In this document: positions 8,827 through 18,135 of the stretch, piece after piece
How the letters are laid out: each line of letters begins with the position of its first letter
How positions within the stretch are numbered: the first letter of the stretch is position 1
Assembly: GCF_021432085.1 (NCBI RefSeq)
Contig: NZ_CP090366.1
Location: forward strand, 1,426,001-1,490,000
Direction of reading: 5' to 3'
DNA from: Stutzerimonas kunmingensis
Lineage (GTDB): Bacteria > Pseudomonadota > Gammaproteobacteria > Pseudomonadales > Pseudomonadaceae
DNA: 64,000 nucleotides
Translations under genes and position numbers: made by a program
Notes under the pieces: generated by a model
Told to the model about the DNA's origin: nothing
Seen by the model: the letters and a program-made list of their open reading frames with translations, nothing else
Database searches by the model: none

Positions 8827-9774
8827 TCAGCCGCGCTCCGCTGCTTTCACCAGGGGCGGCTGCGCGGCACCTAGGCGTTGCCCGCCCGATTCCAGCAGCG
8901 CCTGCAGCGCTCGGCCATAGGCGCCGAGCGCCACGCGCAGGCTGTTGTTGTGCGTGGCGCCCTCGACCAGCAGCAATTGCTTGGGCTGGCGCGCAGCCTG
9001 ATACAGCTGCTCGCTGAAGCGCGGCGGCACATAGCGGTCATCAGTGCCGTGCACCACCAGCAGTGGCATGCCGATCTGGTCGATCTTCTCCAGCGAATCG
9101 AACTTCTGCGACAGCAGCCAGCGCACCGGCAGCGAGGTGTCGGACACGGCTGTCGCCACGTCGGCCAGCGAGGTGAAGGTCGACTCGATGATCAGCGCGC
9201 GCGCCTCGGCCGGTACGCTGTCGCGCTCGGCCTGCTGCCCGAGTTCGGCGGCCAGGTCGACGGCCACCGCGCCGCCGAGGGAATGCCCGTAGATGAAGCG
9301 CTTGCTGGGATCCGGCTGGAATTCCTTCAGGCGTTCCCAGCCGATGCGCGCATCGGCATACACGCTGCGCTCCGACGGCAGGTCGCCAAGGCTCTGGGCG
9401 AAGCCGCGGTAGTCGATGGCCAGCACCGAGAAGCCCAGCGCGCGCAGCTGTTCCAGACGAAAAAGGTGGCCGGTGAGGTTCCAGCGCACGCCGTGCAGGT
9501 AGAGCAGGGCGGGTGCATCGGCGTTGGCGGCCGGCCACCACCAGGCATGAATGTTCTGCTCGTCACCGAACGCGGAATCGGTCAGCTGCAGCTCCTCGAC
9601 GCCACGCGGCAGGCCGCTGAACCAGGACGCGGTGCCCGGTTCGATACGGAACACCAGCTCGCGCTCTTTCTGTTCGAGCACCGAACAGCCGACCGGAAGA
9701 CCGACGGTGAACAGGGTAATCAGCAGCAGGCAGAGCCGCCGGGCTTTGCTGCGGAACAGGAAGAAATGCTGCAA
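8827..9774 (-). CDS. lipoprotein alpha/beta hydrolase
   Basis: 315 residues. An N-terminal hydrophobic stretch ends in a lipobox-like GLPVGC (Cys30), so the enzyme is probably membrane-anchored in the periplasm. Motifs: LYLHG (oxyanion), nucleophile elbow YGHSLGG (Ser165), HGTDDRYVP (Asp245/246) and GATHNN (His275). It resembles the BEM46/YfhR group of serine hydrolases; substrate unknown. The only reasonable start is a TTG at 9774 with a poor ribosome site, so the exact N terminus is uncertain. Confidence 0.82.
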   Translation of the reverse strand: MQHFFLFRSKARRLCLLLITLFTVGLPVGCSVLEQKERELVFRIEPGTASWFSGLPRGVEELQLTDSAFGDEQNIHAWWWPAANADAPALLYLHGVRWNLTGHLFRLEQLRALGFSVLAIDYRGFAQSLGDLPSERSVYADARIGWERLKEFQPDPSKRFIYGHSLGGAVAVDLAAELGQQAERDSVPAEARALIIESTFTSLADVATAVSDTSLPVRWLLSQKFDSLEKIDQIGMPLLVVHGTDDRYVPPRFSEQLYQAARQPKQLLLVEGATHNNSLRVALGAYGRALQALLESGGQRLGAAQPPLVKAAERG

Positions 9775-9905
9775 GGTCAGGGTCTCGAAATCAGGAATCG
9801 TAGATAGGACCCGCTTGCCGAATGATCTGCAAGGCGGGCCATCGCTTCACTGATTACTGCATGTTGCGCGCCATTGTCGTCACGAGCGGACGGCCGGCTT
9901 CGGCC

Positions 9906-11132
9906 TCAGGAGCAGCAGGTCGCCTGCCCGGCATCGGCGTCCTGTACCGCGCGCTCGATCTTCCAGGCCCAGGCGAACACCAGCAGACCGCCAACGGCGG
10001 TAGCCGCGCCGATATAGCCGGTGGATGTCCAGCCGAAGCCGGCGGTGATCGCCAGCCCGCCCAGCCACGGACCAAGGGCATTGGCGATGTTGAAGGCGGC
10101 ATGATTGGACGCCGCGGCGAGGGTCTGCGCATCCGCGGCGACATCCATCAGATGGGTCTGCAGCGCGGGCGACAGCGACACCATGGTGCCCACCGCGAAT
10201 ACCGCCGGAAAGATCGTCCACACCGAGTGCGCTGCCAGCGGGAATACCAGCAGCACCAGCGCGCTCCACAGTAGCAGCCAGGCGACCGCTTTGAAGCGCA
10301 GCCGATCGAACAGCCAGCCGCCGACCAGATTGCCGACGATGCCGCCAAGGCCGAACGCGGCGAGGGCGAACGGAATCCAGCCGGCGCTAACGCCGGTGAC
10401 GTTCAGCAACGTCGGCGCCATGTAGCTGAACACACAGAACATGCCAGCGAAGCCGATCGAGCTGATCGCCAGCGCCAGCCAGACCTGTGGCCGGTTGAAC
10501 GCACGGATTTCGTGCAGCGGGCTGTTGCGCGGTTCGTTGCGGTTCGGCGGCAGGAACAGCGCCACCAGCAGCACCGTCAGCAGGGCGATGGCACCAACCA
10601 GGGCGAACGCATAGCGCCAGCTCGCCCATTGTCCGAGCCAGGTGGCCAGCGGGTTGCCGATCAGGATTGCCACGGTCAGCCCCATCAGCACGCGGGCGAC
10701 GGCCTGGGCGCGTTTGTCCGGCGGCACCATGGAAGCAGCCACCAGCATCGCCACGCCGAAATAGGCACCGTGGGGCAGGCCGGTGACGAAGCGAAAGATC
10801 ATCAGCGTCGAGTAATCCGGCGCCAGGGCGCTGGCGAAGTTGCCCAAGGCGAAGAAACCCATCAGCAACAGCAGCAGGTGCCGGCGGAACAGCCGTGAGC
10901 CGAGGATCGCCAGTAACGGTGCGCCCACCACCACGCCCAGGGCGTAGGTGCTGATCACGTTGCCGACCTGGGGTTCGCTGATGCCCAGCCCCTCGGCCAC
11001 GTTCGGCATCAGGCCCATGATGGCGAACTCACCGGTGCCGATGGCGAAGCCACCCATGGCCAGCGCCAGCTCGAGCAGCAGCACGGCGCGGGCGGAAAGG
11101 GGTGGAGTCGCTGCGGTAGCTGGCGCCGTCAT
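9906..11132 (-). CDS. MFS transporter, DHA1 family efflux pump
   Basis: 408 residues, about 12 hydrophobic helices, cytoplasmic basic loop SRLFRRHLL after helix 2, and the N-terminal FAIGTGEFAIMGLMP signature of the AraJ/PbuE/NepI sugar- or purine-efflux subgroup. It should export a small hydrophilic compound or drug by proton antiport. It ends with CCS. ATG at 11132 has GAGG 6 bases upstream. No partner genes; a GGCCG-GCTT-CGGCC hairpin (9892-9905) directly follows the stop codon and may terminate the transcript. Confidence 0.9.
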   Translation of the reverse strand: MTAPATAATPPLSARAVLLLELALAMGGFAIGTGEFAIMGLMPNVAEGLGISEPQVGNVISTYALGVVVGAPLLAILGSRLFRRHLLLLLMGFFALGNFASALAPDYSTLMIFRFVTGLPHGAYFGVAMLVAASMVPPDKRAQAVARVLMGLTVAILIGNPLATWLGQWASWRYAFALVGAIALLTVLLVALFLPPNRNEPRNSPLHEIRAFNRPQVWLALAISSIGFAGMFCVFSYMAPTLLNVTGVSAGWIPFALAAFGLGGIVGNLVGGWLFDRLRFKAVAWLLLWSALVLLVFPLAAHSVWTIFPAVFAVGTMVSLSPALQTHLMDVAADAQTLAAASNHAAFNIANALGPWLGGLAITAGFGWTSTGYIGAATAVGGLLVFAWAWKIERAVQDADAGQATCCS

Positions 11133-11508
11133 GGTTACCTCGTCGCGTCGAAAAGGGGCGGCATTATTCACGCTGGTTCGCGTAGGTAAAGCCCTACCGC
11201 CAAAGAAGCAGATGCTCTGGGGGTTTGGGAGTGCTTCAGCCCGCGGGAGTTCGCCCGTCCCGGACGGAAATTCACGGGGCCTGCCGCAGCCGACAGGCCC
11301 ATCCAGATGGATGGTCGACTGGCGCCGTTTTCCTGGCTCTCGTTCTTGATCGTGGTCACGGTGACCGCCCGGTCGGCTCCGTATTTTGCGCGGCAACTCC
11401 CGCGCGTCCGGTTGCCACTCTCAGTCTGGCTTTAGCCAGGCGCCGCGTCCGGAGTGACACGACGTCGAGCGGCGCCGTGCAGTGCCACGTCACGTCAGGA
11501 CATGTCCC
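11133..11508. other. gene-free interval
   Basis: 376 bases between a divergent MFS gene and the frameshifted chemoreceptor. I see no RNA gene, strong hairpin or FliA/RpoN consensus here; short open frames have no ribosome site or family resemblance. Confidence 0.5.
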
Positions 11509-13529
11509 ATGAAATTGCTGTTTTTCCCCGCCGAACTGTTGATGAACCGGCTCAGCTATCCGATCAAGTTCGGTGTGCTGGGGCTGCTGGTCTTCCTTGC
11601 CTTCGCCAGCCTGATGCTGACCCTCGCCGGCCAGCTCAACCGCACCATCGAGCGAGCGGAGAGCGAGCTGGTCGCCACAGCGCTGGCGCGCCCCTTGTCG
11701 AGCCTGATTGAGCTGACCCAGCAGCATCGCGGTGTGTCCGCCATGCTGCTCGGCGGCAACACGGACATGGCGGATCGGCGCTCCGCCCTGCAAACCCGTG
11801 TCGATACCGCCCTGGTGGAGATGAGCCAGGCACTGGCCGAGGACAAGCGCGTCACGCGCGAGTGGCAGGCGATCGGTCGAGACTGGGATGGCATCAAGCT
11901 GGCCGTGCAGAGCTGGTCCCAGCCGCAAAGCTATGACGCGCACACCGCGCTGATCGCCCAACTACTGGACTTCCAGACCCAGGTGGCGGACGCCTACGGC
12001 CTGACCTTCGATCCCGAGCCGCAGACCTATTACCTGATGACCACCGCGGTTAGCCGCATGCCGTTTCTGATCGAGCGGCTGGGCCGCCTGCGCGGTAGTG
12101 CGTCGGCGATACTGGCCAGGGGCGAGATGAGCGAGCCGCAACGCACTGCGCTGATTGTGCTGACCGAGCAAATCAAGTCGGCGACCCAGGACATGGAGCG
12201 CAGTATCGACAAGGTGGTTGCCGAGCGGCCGGAACTCCAGCCGCCGTTGAGCCGCGCCGTCGCCACCATGCGCGAACGTGGCCTGGTGATCGATGCGGTG
12301 GTGCAGGACATGGTGGTGCGTGCTGACTTCAGCAGCACCTCGTCAGCGCAGTTCTTCGACATGACCACCGAGGCGATCAGCATCGGCTATGCGCAGATGC
12401 GCGACGTGCTGCTGCCAAGCCTGGACGGCCTGCTCGAACAGCGTATCGAGGACGCCCGAAGGTGCTGCTCGGCAACCTGACCGTGCTGCTGGTGGTGCTG
12501 GCGGTGATCGGCTATCTCTCGGTGGGTGCCTATCTGTCGGTGGTGGCCAGCATCCGCAGCCTGCGCGCCGGCAGCGAGCGGCTCGCCGCTGGCGATCTGA
12601 CAACCCATATCGATCTGGCTGCGCGCGACGAGCTGCGCTTCGTCGCCGGCAGCTTCAACGACATGGCCGACGCCATGCGCGGGCTGATCGGCAGCATCAA
12701 GAACAACTCCGACCATGTCGCCGACTCGGCGCGCAGCCTGGTTACCGCCTCGGGGCAGATCCATGTCGCCTCGCAGTGCCAGAGCGACGCCGCGTCGAGC
12801 ATGGCGGCGGCGGTCGAAGAAATGACCGTCGGCATCGAGAGCATCGCGCGCAACGCGGGCGAGGCTGATGCACTGGCGCATCGCTCTGGCGAACTGTCGC
12901 GTCAGGGCGGTGAGATCGTCGCCGCGGTGGTCGATGAAATCAGCCAGATCGCCGTATCGGTGGGCGATTCGGCGCGTACTGTGGCCGAGCTGGGCGAACG
13001 CTCCGGGCAGATCTCGGCCATCGTCGGGGTGATCGGTGACATCGCCGCACAGACCAATCTGCTGGCGCTGAATGCGGCGATCGAAGCGGCGCGGGCCGGT
13101 GACCAGGGGCGCGGCTTCGCCGTGGTGGCCGATGAGGTGCGCAAGCTGGCCGAGCGTACCGCCAATTCCACCAAGGAGATCGCGCAGATGGTTGCGGCCA
13201 TCCAGCAAGGCACAGAGGGCGCGGTACATGGCATGGAGCAGGGTGTGGTGCGAGTCAATGAGGGCGTCGCACGCGCGCAGCGGGCCGGCGAGGCCATGGG
13301 TGGCATTCGCGAGGCGGCCAATCAGGTGCTGTCCACCGTGGCGGAGATCTCCAATGCCTTGCGCGAGCAGAGCGCGGCGTCCGCCGAGATCGCCCAGCAG
13401 GTGACCACCATTGCGCGCATGGCCGAGGAGAACGGTGAGGCGGTAGGCAGCAATCACCACACTGCCAGCCGCCTCAGCGACCTTGCTGGCACCCTGCTGG
13501 ACAACGTCAGCCGCTTCAAGGCGAGTTGA
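11509..13529 (+). pseudogene. methyl-accepting chemotaxis protein, broken by a one-base frameshift
   Basis: Frame 1 (11509-12480) carries membrane helix 1 and a large periplasmic domain with QQHRGVSAMLLGGN, resembling nitrate/nitrite-sensing (NIT-like) chemoreceptors, and stops at 12478-12480. The next frame picks up at [20 protein letters not shown] (second membrane helix), then HAMP and the signalling domain with [17 protein letters not shown], to 13529. The switch needs one extra base between 12456 and 12459 (GCCCG-AAGGTG; GCC CGN AAG would restore it). Domain order and lengths are otherwise normal, so this is a recent mutation or a sequencing error. The start has only a weak GGAC site. 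Confidence 0.88.
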
Positions 13530-13542
13530 GCACGTGTGCAGC

Positions 13543-13564
13543 GACGGCGCCAGGTGGCGCCGTC
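13543..13564. terminator. hairpin between convergent genes
   Basis: Nine-base perfect stem GACGGCGCC / GGCGCCGTC with an AGGT loop, 14 bases after the chemoreceptor stop and 19 before the DUF3147 stop. The position suits a bidirectional terminator, but no T-run follows on either side. Confidence 0.45.
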
Positions 13565-13582
13565 GGCCTTAACGCCAGGCGG

Positions 13583-13933
13583 TCACAGCAGCTCTATGCC
13601 GAAGGGGCGCATGAGCAGCGCGAACAGCCCGAAACAGACGACCGTGATGCCTGCGCTGGCCAGCAGTGCCAGCCAGAACCCCAGCCGTGGGAGCAGCAGC
13701 GGAAACGCCAGGAACATCGGCAGGGTCGGTAGGACATACCAGAAGGTATGCCAGGCGTGGTTGGCGATCTTCTCCGGCGATTGCTTCTCCAGGTACAGCC
13801 AGATCAGCGTGAGGAGGGTGATGAGCGGCAGCGCGGCAATGAAGCCGCCGAGCTTGTCGCTACGCTTGGCCACCTCCGACACCAGCACGACCATGGCAGC
13901 GGTCAGCGCGTATTTGGTGATGATCCAGGACAT
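13583..13933 (-). CDS. DUF3147 family membrane protein
   Basis: 116 residues with four hydrophobic helices (MVVLVSEVAKRSDKLGGFIAA, LITLLTLIWLYLE, MFLAFPLLLPRLGFWLALL, ITVVCFGLFALLM), matching DUF3147, a small inner-membrane family of unknown role. GGGAG lies 6 bases before the ATG at 13933. It follows the HupE/anchor genes on the same strand but is separated from them by a strong hairpin, so it may be expressed at a lower or separate level. Confidence 0.8.
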   Translation of the reverse strand: MSWIITKYALTAAMVVLVSEVAKRSDKLGGFIAALPLITLLTLIWLYLEKQSPEKIANHAWHTFWYVLPTLPMFLAFPLLLPRLGFWLALLASAGITVVCFGLFALLMRPFGIELL

Positions 13934-13953
13934 GGGTTTCTCCCGTACGAGCC

Positions 13954-13983
13954 GCAGCCCTGGCCGAGTTTGGCCAGGGCTGC
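13954..13983. terminator. strong 12-bp hairpin between same-strand genes
   Basis: Perfect stem GCAGCCCTGGCC / GGCCAGGGCTGC with a 6-base loop, placed after the anchor-protein gene stop and before the DUF3147 gene. It lacks a clear U tract, so it may be an mRNA-end stabiliser or attenuator rather than a full terminator. Confidence 0.5.
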
Positions 13984-14006
13984 GGTGGTTACGCCGAAAA
14001 CGAAAC

Positions 14007-14687
14007 TCAGAACACCTGTTCGATGGTGATGTATTCGCCATCGGTGCGCAGGGTGAGTTTCACCGTCTCGTTGGTGCGGTTTCGCCAGAACCAGCCGTGC
14101 TTGCCGTCGAACGCGGCGACCAGTTCACCCTGCAGCTCAGGCGCATTCTTGCCCTTGCCATAGCCATGGTAGAAGCCCTTCGGTGCCTTGTAGGGATCGC
14201 CGTGGGTGTCGTAGTTGAGGCGCCCGCCATTGGCCGTCCAGTGGAAGTTCGCCTTGGCGCCTTGCTTCATTTCCAGCTTGATCTCGGTGGCCTGGTTGGG
14301 CTTGAGTGTCAGGTTCACCTCGTGCTGCTGGGTGGCGACTTTTGGTGGCTCCGGTTGCGCAGGCGTTGGCGCGGCCGCCGGGGCTGGCTCGGCCTGTGCC
14401 GCCACCAGTTCATCCTTGTCCGGCGTTGTTGCGGCAGGTTCGGCTAGAGCGGCTTCGGCCGGCGGCTGCGCTTCGGTCGCGGCTTCCTCGGCCAGGGTCT
14501 GCTTCAGCTCGCCCATCTGGGTCAGGCCCAGCAGTCGGCCGGCACCGGTCGGGTCGATGGCATACTCGGCGGGCATCACCACGGTTACCAGCAGCACGCC
14601 GGCGGCGATCAGGGCGATGAGGGTGGAGCGCAGCAGCTGGCCGCTGCTGGGCAGCTCGCTCAGGTCGGGACGTTGGTTGTTGTACAT
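14007..14687 (-). CDS. single-pass membrane anchor protein
   Basis: 226 residues. Cytoplasmic N terminus, one transmembrane helix (TLIALIAAGVLLVTVVMPAEY, about 22-42), an Ala/Pro/Glu-rich linker (about 70-110), then a periplasmic beta-rich domain rich in His, Gly and Trp (HWTANGGRLNYDTHGD, GKHGWFWRNRT). This type is usually annotated only as transmembrane anchor protein. AAGGAATT precedes the ATG. It lies 12 bases after the HupE/UreJ gene on the same strand, so the two are cotranscribed and may act together. Confidence 0.75.
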   Translation of the reverse strand: MYNNQRPDLSELPSSGQLLRSTLIALIAAGVLLVTVVMPAEYAIDPTGAGRLLGLTQMGELKQTLAEEAATEAQPPAEAALAEPAATTPDKDELVAAQAEPAPAAAPTPAQPEPPKVATQQHEVNLTLKPNQATEIKLEMKQGAKANFHWTANGGRLNYDTHGDPYKAPKGFYHGYGKGKNAPELQGELVAAFDGKHGWFWRNRTNETVKLTLRTDGEYITIEQVF

Positions 14688-14699
14688 GGGGCAAATTCC

Positions 14700-15431
14700 T
14701 TACGAAGACAGGGCCAGGCCGGTGAGCTGGTAGCCCATCAGCAGGAAACCGGCGCTCATCATGGCGACGTTGGCGGTGTAGGCGTGGCGCCAGAAGCCGG
14801 CGGTGCGCCGCCAGTAGCCCATGGCAATGAGGATGGCGCTCAGCGCTAGCAGCTGGCCGACCTCGACGCCGACGTTGAAGGCGATCAGGTTGGCGATCAG
14901 GCCATCGGCGGCAATCTCGTATTCGAGAATCTTGGTCGCCAGGCCGAAGCCATGGATCAGGCCGAACACCAGCGTCGCGGCGCGGGTATCGGGCTGATAG
15001 CCGAACCAGCGTTGAAAGGCGCCGAGGTTGTCCAGTGCCTTGTAGACGACCGAGAAACCGATGATGGCGTCGATCAGATAGGCGCTGACGCTGATCTCCA
15101 TCAGCACGCCGAGCAGCAGGGTGACCGAGTGGCCCACTGCGAACAGGGTGACGTAGAGCCCCACGTCCTTGAGCCGATAGAGGAAGAAGATCACCCCGAA
15201 AAGGAACAGCAGGTGGTCGTACCCGGTGATCATGTGCTTGGCGCCGAGGTAGACGAACGGCAGCAGCATCACGCCGGAGCTTTCCTGGATGAAGCCCTTG
15301 TCGCCTTCGGCCACGCCATGGGCGAGTGCGTCGGGCACGAGGAAGAACAGCAGCATGCCGAAAACCGGCAGCAGCGAGTGGCGCAGGCGTGCGTAAAACG
15401 CAGCGAGCCCGCGCAGGGATTGCGAATGCAT
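14700..15431 (-). CDS. HupE/UreJ family membrane protein
   Basis: 243 residues: a signal-like first helix ending in ALAHGVAEGDKGF, then about six membrane helices. The family marks are the conserved GYDHLLFLFGVIFFLY (about 80) and FGLIHGFGLA (about 152), with His and Asp residues that in HupE proteins line the Ni/Co path. The P. stutzeri-type context (a His-rich small protein before it, an anchor protein after it) suggests transition-metal handling, but hydrogenase or urease genes are absent here. CAGGA precedes the ATG. Confidence 0.82.
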   Translation of the reverse strand: MHSQSLRGLAAFYARLRHSLLPVFGMLLFFLVPDALAHGVAEGDKGFIQESSGVMLLPFVYLGAKHMITGYDHLLFLFGVIFFLYRLKDVGLYVTLFAVGHSVTLLLGVLMEISVSAYLIDAIIGFSVVYKALDNLGAFQRWFGYQPDTRAATLVFGLIHGFGLATKILEYEIAADGLIANLIAFNVGVEVGQLLALSAILIAMGYWRRTAGFWRHAYTANVAMMSAGFLLMGYQLTGLALSS

Positions 15432-15489
15432 GGAATGGTCCTGAGCTGGTGAGAAGAGGTCGCCTGAGGCGACCGCGGTCGCAGCAGGA

Positions 15490-15846
15490 TCAGGCGCGAG
15501 GTGGACGCTCGATGCGTGACACCGGCCCTTCGGGCAGCGCGCGCCGTGGCCAGGCTGGCAGGTCGGTGCGCTCGGGCTGCGCAGACAGGCTGAGCAGAAG
15601 CATGGGATGGGGTGTTTCGTGGATGTGATCGCCAAGCACGTGCACGTGTTGCAGCTGGCACAGCGTGCAGTTGCCGGGCTGCCATTCATGGCTGGGAGCG
15701 TGATGATGGTGATCGTCGTGCCAGTGGGCGCCAGCACCGTGCTGAGCCGCGCCGTTCAGCCACGACAGCGCATGGCCGCCCCAGCCCATCAGCATGGCGA
15801 TGAGCAGTGCGGATACCAGCGGGGTCTTGAGGCGTTGGCGGATCAT
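15490..15846 (-). CDS. His-rich small exported protein (DUF2946-like)
   Basis: 118 residues. One N-terminal hydrophobic helix (LVSALLIAMLMGWGGHALSWL), then HWHDDHHHHAPSHEW, a CTLC pair (CTLCQLQHVHVLGDHIHE) and a polar tail. The DUF2946 family has this layout of a signal helix and a CxxC pair, and typically sits near copper or metal transport genes. Clustered His and the Cys pair imply metal binding in the periplasm (inference). It lies 58 bases upstream of the HupE/UreJ gene, same strand, as first gene of the operon. Confidence 0.7.
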   Translation of the reverse strand: MIRQRLKTPLVSALLIAMLMGWGGHALSWLNGAAQHGAGAHWHDDHHHHAPSHEWQPGNCTLCQLQHVHVLGDHIHETPHPMLLLSLSAQPERTDLPAWPRRALPEGPVSRIERPPRA

Positions 15847-16019
15847 CAGCGATCTCGTGTTGCAGGCGTCGCACGCAAAGCAGGGTATGCCGTTTCGCCT
15901 GACACCGCGCGCTGCGCATCGTCAGGTCGACGCGATTCTGGCAGCCATCGTCGGATCTGTCTGCGTGTACTGCCATTGCTCAATGGGCTAATTTCCCTTC
16001 CGCCTTGGTAGTAGTCTGA

Positions 16020-16040
16020 GTGCCCACGGACGCTGGGCAC
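16020..16040. terminator. hairpin after the SLC13 gene
   Basis: GTGCCCA / TGGGCAC, 7-bp perfect stem with a 7-base loop, 18 bases beyond the SLC13 stop codon on the minus strand. Possible terminator; no U tract. Confidence 0.35.
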
Positions 16041-16058
16041 CGGTGCCACTGTGGCTGC

Positions 16059-17906
16059 TCATAGCGGCCAGATCCAGAGAATCGCCGGCACGGCGCAGAG
16101 CACCACCAGAATCGACAGCGGCAGGCCCAGCCGCCAGTAGTCACCGAAGCGGTAGCCACCCGGCGCCATCACCAGCGTGTTGGACTGATGCCCGATGGGC
16201 GTGAGGAAAGCACAGGACGCACCGATCGCGACCGCCATCAGGAACGGATCGACTGACGCATCCATGCCGCGTGCCAGGCTGATCGCCACCGGGGCAGCGA
16301 GGACCGCGGCGGCCGCATTGTTGACCACGTTGGAGATCAGCATCACTGCCACCATCAGCAGCGCCAGCGTCGCTGCAGGTGGCAGTGAATGGCCAACCGA
16401 CAGCAGGGCGTCGGCGATCAGCTGCGAGCCCCCGCTGGTTTCCAGCGCCTGGCCGACCGGCAGCATGGCCGCGACCAGCACGATGACCGGCATGTCGATG
16501 CTGTCGTAAATGCGGCCCATGGGAATCAACCCGACCAGAATCATCACCAGCGCGCCGGTGACCAGCGCAGTGGCCGCCGGCACTAGGCCGAAGGCGATGG
16601 TCGCCAGGGTGATGGCGAAGATGGCGCTGGCCAGCAGCACGTTGCGCGGGGTGGTGATGCTCAGCCCGCGGGACGCCAGCGGCAGGCAGCCCAGACTGTT
16701 CAGACTCGACTGCAGGGCATCCTCGCGGGCCTGCAGCAGCAGGATGTCGCCCGTGGCGAAGCGGATCTTGCCGAGCCGTTGGCGCAGCCGCTGCCCCTGG
16801 CGGGCGACGGCCAGCACGTTGACGCCGTGACGTTCGCGCAGGTCGAGGCCGCTGGCGGTTGTGCCCACCAGTATCGAGCCGGGGGAGATGATGGCTTCGG
16901 CCAGGGCCAGCTCGCCGTGCCGGCTCTTGTGATTCTTTTCGGTCCTCTCGTCTTCGAGCGCCTGTTCGGCGGCCTTCTGCTCGTTCTGTGCCTTGTCCTC
17001 CTGCTCGTCAACATTGGCCGCCAGCTCGACGCCGGTGACGTCGAGCAGCGCCTTGAGACTGTCCGAATCCGCTTCCACCAGCAGGATGTCGCCCTCGCGC
17101 AGCACCTCGTAGGTGGACGGCATGCGCTGGCGCTCGTCACCGCGCACCAGGGCGATCACCTGCACATCGGCTTCGTCCTTCACTGCATTGATCAGCGCGT
17201 GCAGGGTGCGCCCGGCGTACTTGCAGCTTTCCGGCACTCGCACTTCGGTGAGGTAGGTGCTGATCTCGAACAGATCGCCGTTGCCTTCCTGCTCCTGCCG
17301 CCGCGGCACCAGCCGCCAGCCAAGCAGCGCTATGAACAGCACGCCGGCGACGGTCACCGCAGCGCCCACCGGGAGAAAGGCGAACATGCCGAACGGCGCC
17401 TCGCCAGCCTCGGCGCGATAGCCAGCGATGATCAGGTTGGGCGGGGTGCCGATCAGCGTCAGGGTGCCACCAAGCAACGAGCCGAACGCCAGTGGCATCA
17501 GCAGATACGACGGTGAGCGCCCGCTCTGGCGCGACATCCAGATCGCCACCGGCATGAACAGCGCCAGCGCGCCGACGTTGTTCATGAAGCCCGAGCTGAG
17601 CGCGACGATCCCGGTCAGCGCGGCGACCTGTGCCCACGGCCGCTCGCCGACCTGCATCAGACGTCGCGCCACGGAATCCACCACGCCGGCGTTGAGCAGT
17701 CCGCGGCTGAGGACCAGCACTGCGGCCACCGAGATCACGGCGGGGTGGCCGATGCCGGAGAACACCTCGTCCGCCGGCACGACGCCGGTCAGTGCGCAGG
17801 CGAGCAGCGCGCCGAGGGCGACCAAGTCGTAACGCCAGCGATTCCAGACGAACAGCACCAGCGTTGCCGCCAGTACGCCAAAGACGATCAGCTGTTCGCC
17901 GGTCAT
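16059..17906 (-). CDS. SLC13-type permease with two RCK_C (TrkA-C) domains
   Basis: 615 residues. The N-terminal membrane half carries SSGFMNNVGALALFMPVA and LGGTLTLIGTPPNLI, the two signature loops of the divalent-anion/sodium symporter family; two regulatory TrkA-C domains occupy about 205-425, each with REGDILLVEAD or TGDILLLQA motifs; the membrane half repeats with NVVNNAAAAVLAAPVA and LTPIGHQSNTLVMAPGGY. Probable uptake of sulfate or a dicarboxylate with cytoplasmic regulation. GGAG lies 8 bases before the ATG at 17906. Monocistronic. Confidence 0.9.
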   Translation of the reverse strand: MTGEQLIVFGVLAATLVLFVWNRWRYDLVALGALLACALTGVVPADEVFSGIGHPAVISVAAVLVLSRGLLNAGVVDSVARRLMQVGERPWAQVAALTGIVALSSGFMNNVGALALFMPVAIWMSRQSGRSPSYLLMPLAFGSLLGGTLTLIGTPPNLIIAGYRAEAGEAPFGMFAFLPVGAAVTVAGVLFIALLGWRLVPRRQEQEGNGDLFEISTYLTEVRVPESCKYAGRTLHALINAVKDEADVQVIALVRGDERQRMPSTYEVLREGDILLVEADSDSLKALLDVTGVELAANVDEQEDKAQNEQKAAEQALEDERTEKNHKSRHGELALAEAIISPGSILVGTTASGLDLRERHGVNVLAVARQGQRLRQRLGKIRFATGDILLLQAREDALQSSLNSLGCLPLASRGLSITTPRNVLLASAIFAITLATIAFGLVPAATALVTGALVMILVGLIPMGRIYDSIDMPVIVLVAAMLPVGQALETSGGSQLIADALLSVGHSLPPAATLALLMVAVMLISNVVNNAAAAVLAAPVAISLARGMDASVDPFLMAVAIGASCAFLTPIGHQSNTLVMAPGGYRFGDYWRLGLPLSILVVLCAVPAILWIWPL

Positions 17907-18135
17907 GTACTTTTCTCCAAGCCGCCAGGAACCCGCAGCGCGTTGGCGCCTTGGTTCGGGGCGGTAATGCCAGTGGAAACTAGGATGAGGTATTGCGCTG
18001 CAGGCCACCTGGCTGCAGGGGTAATGCGGCTGTCATAAACAGACTGCGGTCGCTGCGCAAAGGTGCCGGCAGGATATGGCAAAAATGTGCGCTGCGGGGC
18101 AAGGTGGCGGCACAACAATTCGAAAGGTCCTTGCC

